Assembly: GCF_964275005.1 (NCBI RefSeq)
Contig: NC_092697.1
Location: 16,893,638-16,957,637 of the forward strand
Direction: 5' to 3'
Origin: Diadema setosum
Lineage: Eukaryota > Echinodermata > Echinoidea > Diadematoida > Diadematidae
DNA: 64,000 bases
A model generated the notes under the pieces. The model worked only from the letters and a program-made list of their open reading frames with translations. It did not search any database and was not told where the DNA came from. The translations under genes were made by a program, and so were the position numbers. How positions within the stretch are numbered: position 1 is the first letter of the stretch; each line of letters opens with the position of its first letter. Below, in pieces: positions 36,060 to 48,564 of the stretch.

Positions 36060-39000
36060 GAAATGTTTTGTGGTGCTATGGACATCCCCTGCAACCTTAG
36101 TGTAACCGACTGGGGCATTCACCGAGCTGCGTCAGGAATACGGCGACGCCCTCATTACGGATCCATTCGCAAGATTTTACGAAAGGACACAAAGGACGGG
36201 TGAGTCGGCCCAGTCCTTCGCGATCGTCTTCGGGTCCCTCCTAAGACGCATAGAAGTCGATCACCCACAAGCAATTACGCCGGCCCAGAGGGATGGGGTC
36301 CTCGCCACACAATTTATGAGGAGCCTGAAAGACGAGGAGCTGAGGCTTGCTCCGAAATATGACATTCAGGGACGTCAGGGAAGAGGTTTGCAGGCGGCCA
36401 CACACTTCCCCACTTAGCCATCATTCACATTGAGGTTCATTGAGGGATGTGCTGTTGGTGTCGAACACAAGATTCCCCTGATCGATGATGACCCATTCCG
36501 CCTACCTTACCGCAGGATTCCCCCGGCCCAGTTCCATGAGGTGAGGCGACACATCCAGGAGATGGAAAGTGCAGGGGTTATCAAGAAAAGCAGCAGCCCG
36601 TACGCATCCCCAATTGTTGTGGTACAGAAAAAGGATGGCTCCATCAGGCTGTGCGTCGATTACAGACGACTCAATAGCAAGACCCGGAGAGACGCATTCC
36701 CAATACCGAGGATCGACGAGGCCCTGGATGCCCTTGGTAAGGCCAAGTACTTTTCAACGTTAGACTTGACGAGCGGGTACTGGCAGGTCAAGGCAGCAGA
36801 GAAGGATCAGCCAAAGACTGCATTTACGACACCAATGGGCCTATATGAGTGCATTCGAATGCCGTTTGGTCTCCAGAATGCCCCTGCCACATTCCAACGC
36901 CTGATGATCGCCTGCCTTGGGGAACACAATTTTGACTCGCTCTCGATATACCTAGACGACATGATTGTTTTCTCATCCACCTATAAGGCACATCTACGGA
37001 GACTTGAGTTGGTCTTCCAAGGACTCCGGAGGTTCGGACTGAAACTGAAACCAAGGAAATGCCATCTTCTTCAGGAAAAGGTCAGCTACTTTGGGCACGT
37101 CATCAGTGCCAAAGGAATCGAGACAGACCCAGAGAAAACGAAAGCAGTTTCGGAGTAACCACGCCCAAAGAATGCCAGGGAGGTCAGACGCTTCCTTGGA
37201 TTCACTGGGTACTATCGGCGCTTTGTCCAAGGATATTCAAAGATAGCCTGTCCCCTGTTTCAGCTGACTGAAGGTGGCAGCCGGAAGCAAAAATCTACAA
37301 AGCCTCCCCCTCCCTTTGAATGGTCGGATGACTGTGAGCAGGCCTTCAACACACTCAAGATGACGCTAACCAATCCCCCGGTCCTTGGCTTCCCAGACTT
37401 CGAGCAGCCGTTTCAACTGGAAGTCGATGCCTCAGGTACAGGACTGGGCGCCGTACTTAGCCAAACCCAGGGCGGCACCAAATGGGTCATCGCCTATGTG
37501 AGCAAGTCCCTAACCTCATCGGAAAAGAAGTACCCCGCCCACAAGCTGGAATTTCTCGCACTGAAGTGGGCCGTGGTTGATAAGTTCCGAGAATACCTTC
37601 TTGGCCGGCACTTCCACGCCTTGACGGACAATAATCCCCTCCTCTATGTAACGAGTTCAGCGAAACTGGATGCCACTGGGCAGCGCTGGGTATCGGCGCT
37701 GGCAGACTACGACTTCAGTGTGGAGTACCGAAGTGGAAGGACCAATGCTGCCGCAGACGCATTATCCCAACACCCAACCAACGACCCTGGACAAGAAACC
37801 CAAGAGCGTCATCTCCAACCCGAAGGGATAGTGAGTGCTGTTTTTCAGGGCATTCAAACAGCTCAGACTACAAATCTAGCCACGCCCCCATGACTCATGG
37901 CTAGCCTCCATGCACACACCGCAGGCACGTCCTCCGTCGACCAAATTTCTCCTGAAGAAATTTCCCGCCAACAGAGGGCCGACCCAGATATTGGCCCAAT
38001 GATCCCATTTGTTGAGCGAGGTGCAAAGCCCACAAAGCAAGAGGCCCAGAGATGCCCCTCCGAGGTCCAACTCCTCCTGAGGCAATTCGACCGACTAACC
38101 ATGAAAGATGGTATCCTGCATTGCTCAGTGCAAGACCCTAACGGCTCCAAAATCATGCAGCTGGTCCTCCCACGTTATTTCCGCAAGACAATTTGGGCCA
38201 CTTACAGGACGTCGGGCACCCGGGATGGGAGCGCACCCTGAGTTCAGTAAGGCAGCGGTTCTTCTGGCTGAGAATGTCCCGTGATATTCAGAACTGGTGC
38301 ATCGCCTGTCGGCAATGTTGCCTGAGGAAGACACCCACCACAGGAAATCGAGCACCCCTCTCAAGCATCCACACTTCAGACCCGCTTGAGTTGGTGTGCA
38401 TCGATTTCCTCAAGCTAGAGAAATCAAGGGGAGGGTAAGAAAACGTCCTGGTGGTCACAGACCATTTTACACGATATTCGCAGGCCTACCCCACTAAAGA
38501 TCAGCTTGCATCCACCGTGGCTAAAACACTCTGGCACAACTTCTTCGTGCACTATGGCTTCCCACGGAGAATCCATGCCGATCAGGGGAGAAACTTTGAG
38601 AGCCGGCTAATTTCAGAGCTATGCAAGGCCGCCGGGATTCAGAAGTCAAGGACGACGGCCTACCACCCTCAGGGCAATGGGACGACCGAGAGGTTCTATC
38701 GAACGCTCATAGACATGATCAGGACACTGGAGCCATCGGACAAGGCCAATTGGAAGGACCACCTGGGCCAACTGACTCAAGCATATAATGCCACGAAGCA
38801 TGAGCCAACCGGATTCGCGCCTTTCCAGCTTATGTTTGGGCGACATCCAAACCTCCCAGTAGATGTCATGTTCGGACTACACACCTCTGACGACAACCAA
38901 GACTACGATGAGAACGTCGCGAGCTTCCGAGAGGGACTACGAGTAGTGTACGACATTGCCGCGGGACTATCAAAATCTGCCAAAGCTGCAACCCTTTGAC

Positions 39001-40738
39001 TGTGGCGACCATGTGCTTGTTATGGACAAGTCGACAGGCGGACGGAAACTCGCAGATAAATGGGAGGCTACCCCTTCTGTAGTCATTAGCAAGCATGCCG
39101 ACCTCCCTGTATACACCATACGCCAGGTTGATTCGGAGGTGCGTACGGTGCATCGCAATCTGCTGACCCCCTGTATGTTTCTGCCTCTTGACACCCCAAT
39201 TCCACCACACAGTCCGGCCCCTCCCCCATGTCTGACGCAACAAGATGGACCGACCGACCCACGTGACCAGGAAGGCGCTGAAGAAGGGGAGGATAACTCT
39301 AAGGAAAATGACTGGTTCCTCCTCGACAGAACGGAGCAAGTTCAGGGCCCGAAGGATGAACCCCCTGAACGACCCCGAGTGCCCTCAGCCTGAAGTTGTT
39401 CGGGTGAATGCCCCAGCCCCAACCCGAGTGACTGAATTTCCTACAGCACAAGAGCATCCCTGTTCACGTAGCCCAGAAAATGAAGCCCCTGTACAATGCC
39501 CACCCACAAACACTCACCCAGATAACTCAAGTTAATGAAACCCAACAAAGGCCCCCTTCGCCACAAGAGCATCCCTGCCCCAAAACCTAGAACCTAGAGC
39601 CCCTGTACCACCTGAGTCAGTGACCACCTAGCAAATCGAAGGGACCCATGTCGAAGACTCTCACCCTAATGATGCCCCAGTAGACAATGCTCCTGTCAGA
39701 CAGAGTACGAGAAACCGCCAAGCTGTTGATCGTCTTCAGTACACGTCTCTCGGTCATGTGAATAGTGTTTCTGTATATGTGACCCGCTTCAACAAAAAGG
39801 TCCTAAAGTCGCGCACGGTCGAAGCCGTGAAAATCGAGTTTGAAGTCAGAGCATTAAAATTGGTCAAAACTTATGATTTTCTGATTTTGATATATTATTG
39901 GAGTCTTACATGTCTTCTATCATCTGTCGAAATTTTGAAGCAAAATGGTGAAAGGAAAGACCAAAAAATAGCGTTTTTCTGAGCCATGTTTTTTGGCGTT
40001 TCAACGAAGCAGAAACTGGTTCGAAAATTTGGATTGAGCTCCACAGATAGGTTCCGCCCCTAACAACGACCGGAGTGATCTCATTGGTCAGTTTGCTGCT
40101 TGCTGCTAACCGAAGCGTGAAGCTCGCACACTGCCCAGTCGACTGGTGCGTGCGGGCGGGGTGCGCTATGCTCAGCCGCTTCTCACATCCTGGTCACTGA
40201 TTGGTTGGTGAGGAGACCGCCGACGCTGATGTGCTTGAATGAACTCTTCGGGAGTTGCTAGGGCTTACCTTCTATTGTCCAGAGGTGAAAACTGACTTGC
40301 GTGTGTTGATCGCGATTGCGTCGAAAGGAAGACTTGTAGGGCGCTTTTCTCGAAACAGTGATTTTCCAGACGTCTCGACATGCTCTCTTTTAAACATCGA
40401 TATCTCTGCAGCCGATTATTTTTATAAAATGTGTTATATATCAATCTAAAGCAGAAAGATTAGGGGATTATACCATGTAATTTTCAAATAATTGACCTCT
40501 CCCGACTTTAGGATCATTTTGTTGTAGCGGGTCACATATAATCAAAAGTTGAGTAAGGGCAGGAAATTGTGGGCACGCTGGAAAAGCCCGTCCATGGCAC
40601 TCGCCAGGACGTGGCTTGGAATTGTTACGTAAGTAACGGAACAAGATGTTGTTACTTGAATTGTGTATAGATTATTTTATTCTTTTGTTAGTACTAGTTA
40701 TTTTTTTAGCCGGGACGGCATTGTTTCGGAGGGGAGGG
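36060..40738 (+). mobile_element. Ty3/gypsy LTR retrotransposon fossil, gag to 3' purine tract
   Basis: Parts in order: a gag-like segment (about 36.1-36.36 kb), reverse transcriptase (about 36.43-37.16 kb, with YLDD), RNase H (about 37.36-37.8 kb, VDASGTGLGAVLSQ), the integrase zinc-binding region (about 38.2-38.4 kb) and core (about 38.45-38.95 kb, TAYHPQGNGTTERFYRT), and a C-terminal part to about 39.4 kb with a non-coding tail. A purine-rich tract just before TGTAAC at 40,739 would mark the 3' LTR. No matching 5' LTR was found. The element is broken, with about half a dozen breaks; long open stretches suggest moderate age. A small DNA element is inserted at 39,778-40,536. Confidence 0.85.
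39778..40536. mobile_element. TGTGACC-ended MITE, copy A (759 bp)
   Basis: The ends are inverted over about 32 bases (TGTGACCCGCTTCAACAAAA against TGTGACCCGCTACAACAAAA read from the right) and are flanked by TATA on both sides, so the duplication is TA or TATA. It is inserted in the tail of the gypsy fossil. A second copy in the other orientation is at 58,811-59,507. TA duplication suggests the Tc1/mariner superfamily, but no transposase is encoded. Confidence 0.85.
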
Positions 40739-41000
40739 TGTAACCGAGCGACTAATCTGAGACTAGCCGCTTGGTTATAACGTCTCTCTCCCCCCACCCC
40801 CCCCCCCCCGCTACTTGGCATCGTTATATCGTTATGTCTTCCATATTCCCTTTAATGTTGACCATCCCTTCTTCGCGCTTTTATGTCACGTGATTTAGAA
40901 ATTTATGCAAGTAGGTGATGAATATGCATTATATTCTCTTATACTCTATTGAAATATCTAGATGGGGTCACAATGTTTTAGTGTATTTTATGCAAATGAA
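40739..41000 (+). mobile_element. Candidate start of a gypsy 3' LTR
   Basis: GGAGGGGAGGG is directly followed by TGTAACCGAGCGACTAATCT, the usual polypurine tract plus TG start of an LTR. The end of the LTR is not clear, so the right coordinate is only nominal. Confidence 0.4.
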
Positions 41001-41607
41001 CCTCAACCTGGGGAAACCCGTTCAGCGACTTCCCGCAGTCTGTCCGGCGATTTCAACCTTACATCTTGTTCCTGTCTCCTGTTTTTCAGGTAAAATACCA
41101 CATTTCGTATTATCTATTCATTAATTGATGATGCAAGTTACTCTTGTAAAACTTCATTGGTTGTGTTGAACCGAGTCTTCCATGGAGGTGTTTAGTAGTA
41201 TGCACAATATTTAAGTGGAAAGTTAGCTCCCTAAAGTCGACGACTGCCTTCATTAATTTCGTCGGCTCGCTATACGTATGTCTTGTATCAGCGGGCCGCA
41301 GAGCACCAGCTCTGCAAGAGAACATATTCGATAGGTACTCGAAGGGTTATACATGTTCCGTATTTTAAGTTTATGAGAGCATGCTTCATGACTGTGTTAG
41401 GCAACCGATATACAATTTGTGGGTGCAGAGTAATGTAGTATTTGTCGGGTCAAGCGGAGATGATCGATGTTTTATTGTTTTACACTGGATGAATGATCCT
41501 AAATCTGTTGATCTAATTGTTTAAACTTGAATGAAAGTAATTCATCGTTCGCAAAGAGTACGAGTACAGTATGTGCCCCGCTCCTGTGGGGGCGTACATT
41601 AACCCGT

Positions 41608-41690
41608 TGAGGACGGATTGATTTTGCTACAACACGCATTTGCCATAGACACTTGCCCGAGTATACTCGGGACTCGTCCTCAACGGGTTA
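41608..41690. repeat. 83-bp hairpin with TTAACCCGTTGAGGACG ends
   Basis: TTAACCCGTTGAGGACG at left and CGTCCTCAACGGGTTAA at right are perfect reverse complements, with TTAA at both tips and an inner CCCGAGTATACTCGGG palindrome. A related half (CGTCCTCAGTGGGTTAA) is at about 51.49 kb. Confidence 0.8.
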
Positions 41691-41699
41691 AGAGCGGTC

Positions 41700-42980
41700 A
41701 GTAGGAGTAGTCTACACGCCGAGACCAGCCGAGGTGACAGCCACGCTAAGTTAGGCTGTCAGTGTCAATACGGAATATGTATTTTGATCGGGAAAACGTG
41801 GACAAGTAGGGGATGAAATGTGAACATCAATGTGAAAGTTCATGTGCATTATAATGTTAATGAGTGCGGATCGAACTAAGACGAAGCTTCGCAAGGTTCG
41901 TGATGTGGACTATCGATACGTTTCAAAGTACCGCACCGATGTTCAGGGAAAAGCTAGTCTCAGTAGAAGTGGCTGAAGGGGAAGAAGTGTCCAAAAAGTG
42001 CACTCTATGTCATAATATGCGATATTAAATGTAGAACTAGATCCTCTGTGGAGTCAGTTCATACTATTGTTATAAATGTATTACATGTACGCTAGCGAAC
42101 TGCTTTCTTAATGTTTCCTACGGTCAATCCTGAGGGTAGATTAAGGCTGTGGATAGACTATCCGCACATTGGGTCTGACCGACATGCATCACTCCAAAGG
42201 TATGTGAGTGATAGTGGAAGTAGTGGAAGTAGTTGTAGATGCTGGGACTGACCACCCCCCCCCCCCCTTTTGCTCATGTTATAAATCTTGCCTAAAGTAC
42301 CGTATGCCGCATCGAGAGAGAGAGAGAGAGAGAGAGGGCGAGGGAGACGGAGAGAGAAGGCGAAGGTAATCGCAGCCGTTGCCAAGGGTTACTCGTAGAG
42401 AGCGGTGGTTTTATGTAAACTCTTTGACTGCAGAAGTCGAATCCGACTCTGTTCGCGTTCGATTTACGCCGTTTCCATTTTCAAGGGGGAAATAAGTTTT
42501 GAGGTAACGCGTCGCCATGAGCGTAGTTTAGATGATGTGGCGGTTTAGCGAATTCGATGGTACGATAAACGTTGCATCAATAACACGTTTAATGAGACGG
42601 CTTGTTTGCAGTTGTATAGCTCTGTTGAATGGCTATGTAGATGATTTAGGAGTAAACTTCTACAATCAGATATATGAGCATGATTTCCCCTTTTCTGCTC
42701 GTGTTACGATCGGTTAATATCCGGTTATTATTGTCACTTTGCTGTATATATATGTTTATTTTCAGTTAGTTGTCGTGTATAGCTTTAGTCCATTAAATTG
42801 GCATGGATGTCAAGTGACACGGACGTCGGGTATTTGCTTGGAAATTTGAGTAGTTATAGTACCCAGGTAAACCAATCATTTAAAGTAAATACATTATTTC
42901 ATAATGAAGAAATAAAATTATTTCATTGAATAACAGAGAACATAAATAAATTGTTTACTTCCGGTTGGAAGTCGAAGTTA
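41700..42980. other. No gene recognised
   Basis: It contains a C-run and an (AG)n run (42,313-42,336), otherwise featureless. Short open frames carry no domain. Confidence 0.45.
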
Positions 42981-43049
42981 AGTAAATAAATGGCAGTCTG
43001 TCCGATGATTTCAACCTTACAACATCTTGTTCCTGTCTCCTGTTTTTCA

Positions 43050-44229
43050 GGCTCGACTCTACACAAACTTCTTAGTAACCATCATCAAAGCAGGGGTTAC
43101 ATTAGTGAGAGGACATGGAACGCCGATCTTCAAAAAATCCACTCTGCTACACAGACGTGTCCAGAGGAGTCCACAAAAAATGCTGGCAATGAGCTGAGAT
43201 TTGAGGTAAACATGGATGAAGTAGCAAATGTCAGTGTCATGTGATGGGACATGGCAAAAAAGGGGCTTCGCAAGTAAGAATGGCATTGGAACAGTCCTGT
43301 CGGTTGCTGGAAAGAAGTCCAAAGGGACTGATGTAGAAATTCTTTTCAACCATTGTAACATGTGTATGAAACATACAAAATGTCTCAATGAAGTAGGATT
43401 TTGCAAATGGTATGATGCACACAAAAACCAATGCAACAGGAACTACACAGGCTCAGCAGGTGGCATGAAACTGCACGAGATAGAGGCCATATTCAGAAGA
43501 TCTGTGGGAACCCACAACCTGCAACATACAGGGTATCTTGGAGATGGGGACTCGAAATCATTCAGCCGTGTTTCAAGGCTCTCTCCACCAATATATGAGT
43601 GACAATAAACAAACTAGAATGTTGTGGACATGTACAGAAATGGATGGGAAAGCACCTCCTGGAGAAGGCCAAAGAACTAAAAAACCAAACCTTTCAGCAT
43701 GAAGGAAAGTAGTCAGAGGAATTAGTGGTAATAGGGAAGGGGAGACTAACAGGGACAAAAATCAAAAGACTCCAGGGGCACTATGGAGGTGCTATAAGAA
43801 AGAATGCAGGAGATGTAGCTGCAATGAAAAAAGCTGTGTGGGCTTCTTGGAAGTACAAAGGAGGTGACCACACCGACTGGGGGACATGGTGTCCGGCCAA
43901 GCAAGGCAAGGAGTAAAAAGCGGACAACAATAATGCCTTTGCACCATGTTCTCAAGGCAATTAAGCCTGTGTATGAAAAATTATGCCATGTCTTATTGCA
44001 TGCATGTGCTCATGGTGGGAATGAAAATACCAATAAATCCTTCCACAATCTCATTTGGGAGTGTTGTCCAAAGCAAATATTTGTTGGGAGGAAACACCTC
44101 GCATGGAAAATGCTGAGGAGTACTACATGCACAAGGCATCACCAAAAAGGGAAGCTCCCATGTTGCTTGAATTGTGGATATCCCAAAATAAAACCATCAT
44201 GGAGATCCATACGGGAGCAATGCTATTGA
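43050..44229 (+). pseudogene. Decayed Mutator-type transposase (MULE-like DNA transposon)
   Basis: Plus-strand frames give the characteristic run SCDGTWQKRGFASKNGIGT, then CNRNYTGSAGGMKLHEIEA, then RRSVGTHNLQHTGYLGDGDS, and further on IKRLQGHYGGAIRKNAGD, AMKKAVWASW, and NKSFHNLIWECCPK with IFVGRKHL. This order matches the Mutator-like transposase domain found in invertebrate genomes; the family assignment is from memory of those motifs. The gene is split over several frames: a shift lies near 43.23 kb, a stop near 43.60 kb and another shift between about 43.9 and 44.05 kb. No inverted termini were located. Confidence 0.65.
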
Positions 44230-44269
44230 TAGTGAGCGAGTCGATTTATGGGGCGTGGCAGCATCAACC

Positions 44270-45005
44270 TCAGCTGTCCCAGCATCCCAGTCAGACGTGG
44301 TTTTAAGAACATATACACGAACAGGGGATAAAATACCAGTAGTGGGCGCATGTCAAGTGAAAATCAGACATAATGCCCAGGATCTGGATCTTCCATCACT
44401 GGTTGTCACAGGTGATGGACTGAATTAGCTGGGGAGGAACTGGTTAGCATGGCTAAAGCTCGACTGGAACACCATTGCAGTGGTTGTGAAGACCAACTCC
44501 CTCAGCAGCAATACCGTGCTTGCAGAGTGCAGTGACCTTTTCAAAGATGAACTGGGCAAGCTTGGAGGGCAAATGGTGCAGATTGCCATTCATAAGGATG
44601 CTCAGCCCAAGTTCTGTAAAGTGCGGCCTGTCCCCTTTTCACTGAAAAAGCGTGTTGAAGACGAGCTGGATCGCCTACATGAGGAAAGAGTGATCCAACC
44701 TGTGAGGTTTTCGAGATGGGCAGCTCCCATTGTGCCTGTTTTGAAAGAGTCTGGCGGAGACTATAGACTATAAAACGTCAGTTAATTGAGTCTCCAAGAC
44801 CGATATTTACCCCTTGCCGAGAGTGGAGGAGCTGTTCACATCTCTATCTGGAGGTACATCATTCACTAAGCTGGATTTGAGTCACGCATATCTGCAGCTG
44901 GAGCTGAATGGGCGATCACGTGAGCTAGTGACCATCAACACACACACAAGGGCTTATTCCAGTATACATGCCTGCCCCTTAGTGTATCAGCTGCTCCAGT
45001 CATAT
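44270..45005 (+). mobile_element. Second Ty3/gypsy fossil fragment
   Basis: A short piece with a protease-to-RT linker (LGRNWLAWLKLDW) and the start of a reverse transcriptase (VRPVPFSLKKRVEDELDRL, FTKLDLSHAYLQLEL). It differs in sequence from the gypsy pol at 36.4-39.4 kb and so is another lineage. It is broken, with a few breaks, and truncated at both ends. Confidence 0.7.
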
Positions 45006-46300
45006 TAAGGATGACCTCCTCGCAAATCGGCGAAAGCTAAAAGACATTCCCATCTACAAAGTTTCGTTCTACATCAATGAGGACCTGATGATCTTGCGAT
45101 ACAAGTTGATGTCATACGCAAAGTCTCTCCCAACTGTGGAATGAGTCAGCAGCAGGAATGGGAAACTATTCAGCAAGATGAAAGACAAAAACCTGATTGT
45201 AATTGAAACCACAGAGGACCACTTTAAGCTCAGAGTTACGGAGGTTGATTACGCTAAGCTTGGCCTTGATCTCCCCATTGCCAGGAAATAGGCTTGCATA
45301 GAGAGACGGACATATACCTACCCTGTCTCATGTTAACAACAAGAAACCACCATCTATTCAGCCCCCACACTCTCAATGAACTCAAATACAAATGACCTTG
45401 TTCTATCTCCTTACTCAATGTCGGAGTTTCGTGTAATAAAATCAGAGTTCCTGAATTTTTAAACCAGGTTGCTAATAATGACATTTTGGCACTGTGGAAA
45501 CAAGACTTGACAACTCTGATTTGCCTAATATTGTTGTACCCAACTTTAAATTCATAGCTAAAAATCATCCTATATTCAAACACAAATGAGGTGGCATTGG
45601 TGTATTTGATTAAAAAAACCTATTCAGGTCTATTAAGATTTTAGTGTCTGATATCAAGAGCTGTCTCTGGCTTCTGCTTTGTAAATCTATATGTGGCTTC
45701 CAGTTCATTCTAGGGGTGGTACATTCCACCTGAATCTTCTCACTATTCAAACATTGACTTATATGACTCTCTATAAAGATGACATTATCCGTTTTGGTAA
45801 CCCCATCAATGATGATGAAATCCCAATCTGTTTATGTGGAGACTTTTTAATGCTCGGTGGGTCAACAAGTTGATGTTGTTGTTCCAGCTGACAATCAGTG
45901 TTGAAAATATTTTCTTATTTTGACAACTTAAACAGCATTTCTAATTTAGATGCCTTGGGTATACAAATCTCCAGGAACTGCATGCAGAAAAGAACCAATA
46001 GTTTTGGTCACAGGTTAATCAAGTGATGCCAAAATACAAACATTTTTATCGCTAATGGCAGACTAATTGGGGATCTAAATGGAAAATAAACTTGCAAAGT
46101 TATGAGCACTGTTGATTATTTTATTAGGTTCCCTGAAATCTTATGTATGGTTAAAAAAACAACAAAAACAGGTTTTCGATTTTGATTCACTTTTTTCTGA
46201 CGAACAAAATCTAGTTCGAGCTGCATTTAAACACTTTAACATTGACAATATTCAGGATACTTTGAATTTGAAAGGGAATGAATCGAGCAATAATCCATCC
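45005..46300 (+). mobile_element. LINE fragment: ORF1 end and endonuclease
   Basis: First a piece like the C-terminus of a LINE ORF1 (FYINEDLMILRYKLMSYAKS, near 45.06-45.13 kb), then an apurinic-type endonuclease in pieces: the YIPPESSHYSNIDLYDSL region, IPICLCGDF near 45.82 kb and IANGRLIGDLNGK near 46.05 kb with a VDYFIRFPE end. Stops and frame changes occur throughout. No reverse transcriptase is recognised downstream. It may be the family of the ORF1 at 63.26 kb. Confidence 0.65.
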
Positions 46301-48414
46301 TCTACTTGCTTGACATCTGTAATGGCCGGTACATGTACCACAGTACACATAATGGTTTGGGAGTATTTCCTATGGTTTAACCATTTCCTTTGCAAGATCT
46401 ATTATTCTTCTATAATTACAGCACTCAAGGACGTTACCGGTCAATCCACTGTCTCCAAGAACAGGATAGGCCCTGTACACATTCTATGGAGATTCCAGAA
46501 TCTCGTCAGGTAAAGGGGTTCATTTAGTTATCACTTCATCCCACATACAGACCATCCCTGTTTCCTACTATTGTTCTACAAATAGGAATCTCTTGGTCTT
46601 CATGGTTCTTTTAGCATACAGAAGTGTATTGTGTTTCTAGCAGCTAATTGCTGACATGAATTCATGAAAATGTGCATGAACTGCAAAATTTCCACTGGTG
46701 GCCATTTTTTCAATATTGGAAATCATTTCCCCCTCGATTCTTGCATAATGTAAGCTCAATTAAACATACGTAAGTTTCAAACTTAGAAGCCTAGAACAGC
46801 TGACTCCGTTATGATGAAGTCCTTGGGACCAGCAGTTTTCTTTTGTTATATTGAATTTTTGTTATAGCCAAACAATAAGTACATAAAGATATATAGACAA
46901 TAGTTCTGGGACCAGAATTTTTATTTCTTTATAATGAGATTTCATTATGACCATGTTCCTTATAATGGGAATGCACTGTACCAGAGAAAATTAAAATGCA
47001 CAATCTCTCCAATTATCTCCTAGCACAAGAAATCTTTAGCATCTATAGATGTTGGAACCTGTAATCGAGATCTTCTCTCACTGCCAAATTTGGAATTGTC
47101 TCTGACGTGACACTGTTAAGGTACAACATAGTTTCCTTATGCCTGCAGAAAATGTCAGTTTTTGCTCTCATGCATAAGAAACGTGTGAAATAATGCTGCG
47201 AAAATACAATGTCAATTTGGTAACGATGAAAATACAAAGTTTTAGCCAAAAAGGAACACCAACAGTATTGCAATTTGAGAACATTGTGTTGCGGTTGGTA
47301 TTGTATGTAATATTTGATAATTTATGACAAATTGGTTCTGAGCAGTTTTCATCGATCTTTCATGCTAAAGTGAAGCAGAATCATGTGCTGCTTGTTGGAA
47401 AATACCACTGCTCGGGCAAAATTCAATCATCACATACTAGTAACTTTCTACCTACCCTCTACTGAATGGGGAGGGTGCTTTAGGAATGAAAGTCATGTAC
47501 TCCAATCTAAATAATTTACACTTTTGGTCTCAAAATATTGAAAAAAAAAAATCATTACCCTGTCAAACTGTGTCAGCCAGAAAAGTTCGCTGGTAGACCC
47601 TTTGGACATATCGCAAACAAATTCCAAATGGTGGAAGATGAATTCTGAGCCCTTGTGAAAACTATGTTTCACCTTTAACTCCTGTGGGTCATGTTCATGT
47701 TTACTTGCTTTTAAAGGGTCTTTATTTTCAGGTTTCCAGACACGTGGATGAGTGCCACTTGTATTTTTCTAACAATTAAGAGAAATTTAAAATCATCGTC
47801 TATAAATCTTGACAGATTCTATTGTGTGACTGATTTTGTTGTGCAACTGATTTCATCGCTTAGCATGGAAGTTTCACACTTGGCATTTAAAGAAGTCTCA
47901 TACTCACATTAAGTATTGCTCTTTACCTTAAATGCTGAAATTAATTTGGAAGATTAACAGTTTGACACTGGCTGAGTCAAAAACAATACTGTTGTAACAA
48001 CTTCTTCCACATAAAATTACACATATATCTGCATGATGAACAAAACCTGCTAGCACTTCACCAATGTTGATGTGGGGCACTATTCATGTATGTAGATCCC
48101 CATGTCTATGGAACAGAACATAATCCCCGCCCTGTGGTATGGGTGCTGGTAAGGGGGATTCTCTTTTCTTTCTGTCTTTGACACAGGCTATGTGTTTTTG
48201 TAATGGTGTATCAACTTTGATTGCTGTATCCATAAATGCCTTGGAATATCATCTTGAATGGCAAGGTGATTGATGTTGGCGCATCTGAAGGAAAGTTAGG
48301 GTACACAGCTCTGGTCAGGATGTACCTTTGACCTCTGGATTATCGCATCTAGTCCAGACATCACTGAAGCCAAATGAACTGGATCCTTCTAGTCACAATA
48401 CAGTGTCCAAATCC
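46300..48414. other. Between LINE fragment and WDR36 last exon
   Basis: It contains a dispersed repeat at 46,800-46,980 and presumably the WDR36 3' UTR next to 48,414. No other exon is recognised. A poly(A) signal for WDR36 could not be assigned. Confidence 0.4.
46800..46980. repeat. Dispersed GTCCTTGGGACCAGCAG repeat, copy 1
   Basis: The block from GAAGTCCTTGGGACCAGCAG through GTTATAGCCAAACAATAAG to GGGACCAGAATTTTTATTTC recurs, reverse-complemented and about 80 percent alike by eye, at 52,010-52,130. Confidence 0.6.
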
Positions 48415-48564
48415 TCATAATTTTGCACTCTTGAGGTAATTGATGAGGCAGAGGCTTTGATCAAATTGCCATTGGATGCGTTGCCATGACGACTGGTGTG
48501 TCTCCTCCAATGCCAGGAGCTCCTCTGACAAACCAGGATCTGAGGCAGCTGTATCTCCATGAAG
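48415..48564 (-). other. Last coding exon of WDR36
   Basis: A 150-base exon with acceptor CATCCACCCAG encoding LHGDTAASDPGLSEELLALE, then a tryptophan-containing stretch and FDQSLCLINYLKSAKL before TGA. It has no starting ATG of its own, so ordinary ORF scans miss it. The preceding exon ends AYLSRFLQ, matching the human AYLALFLKLH junction. Confidence 0.93.
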
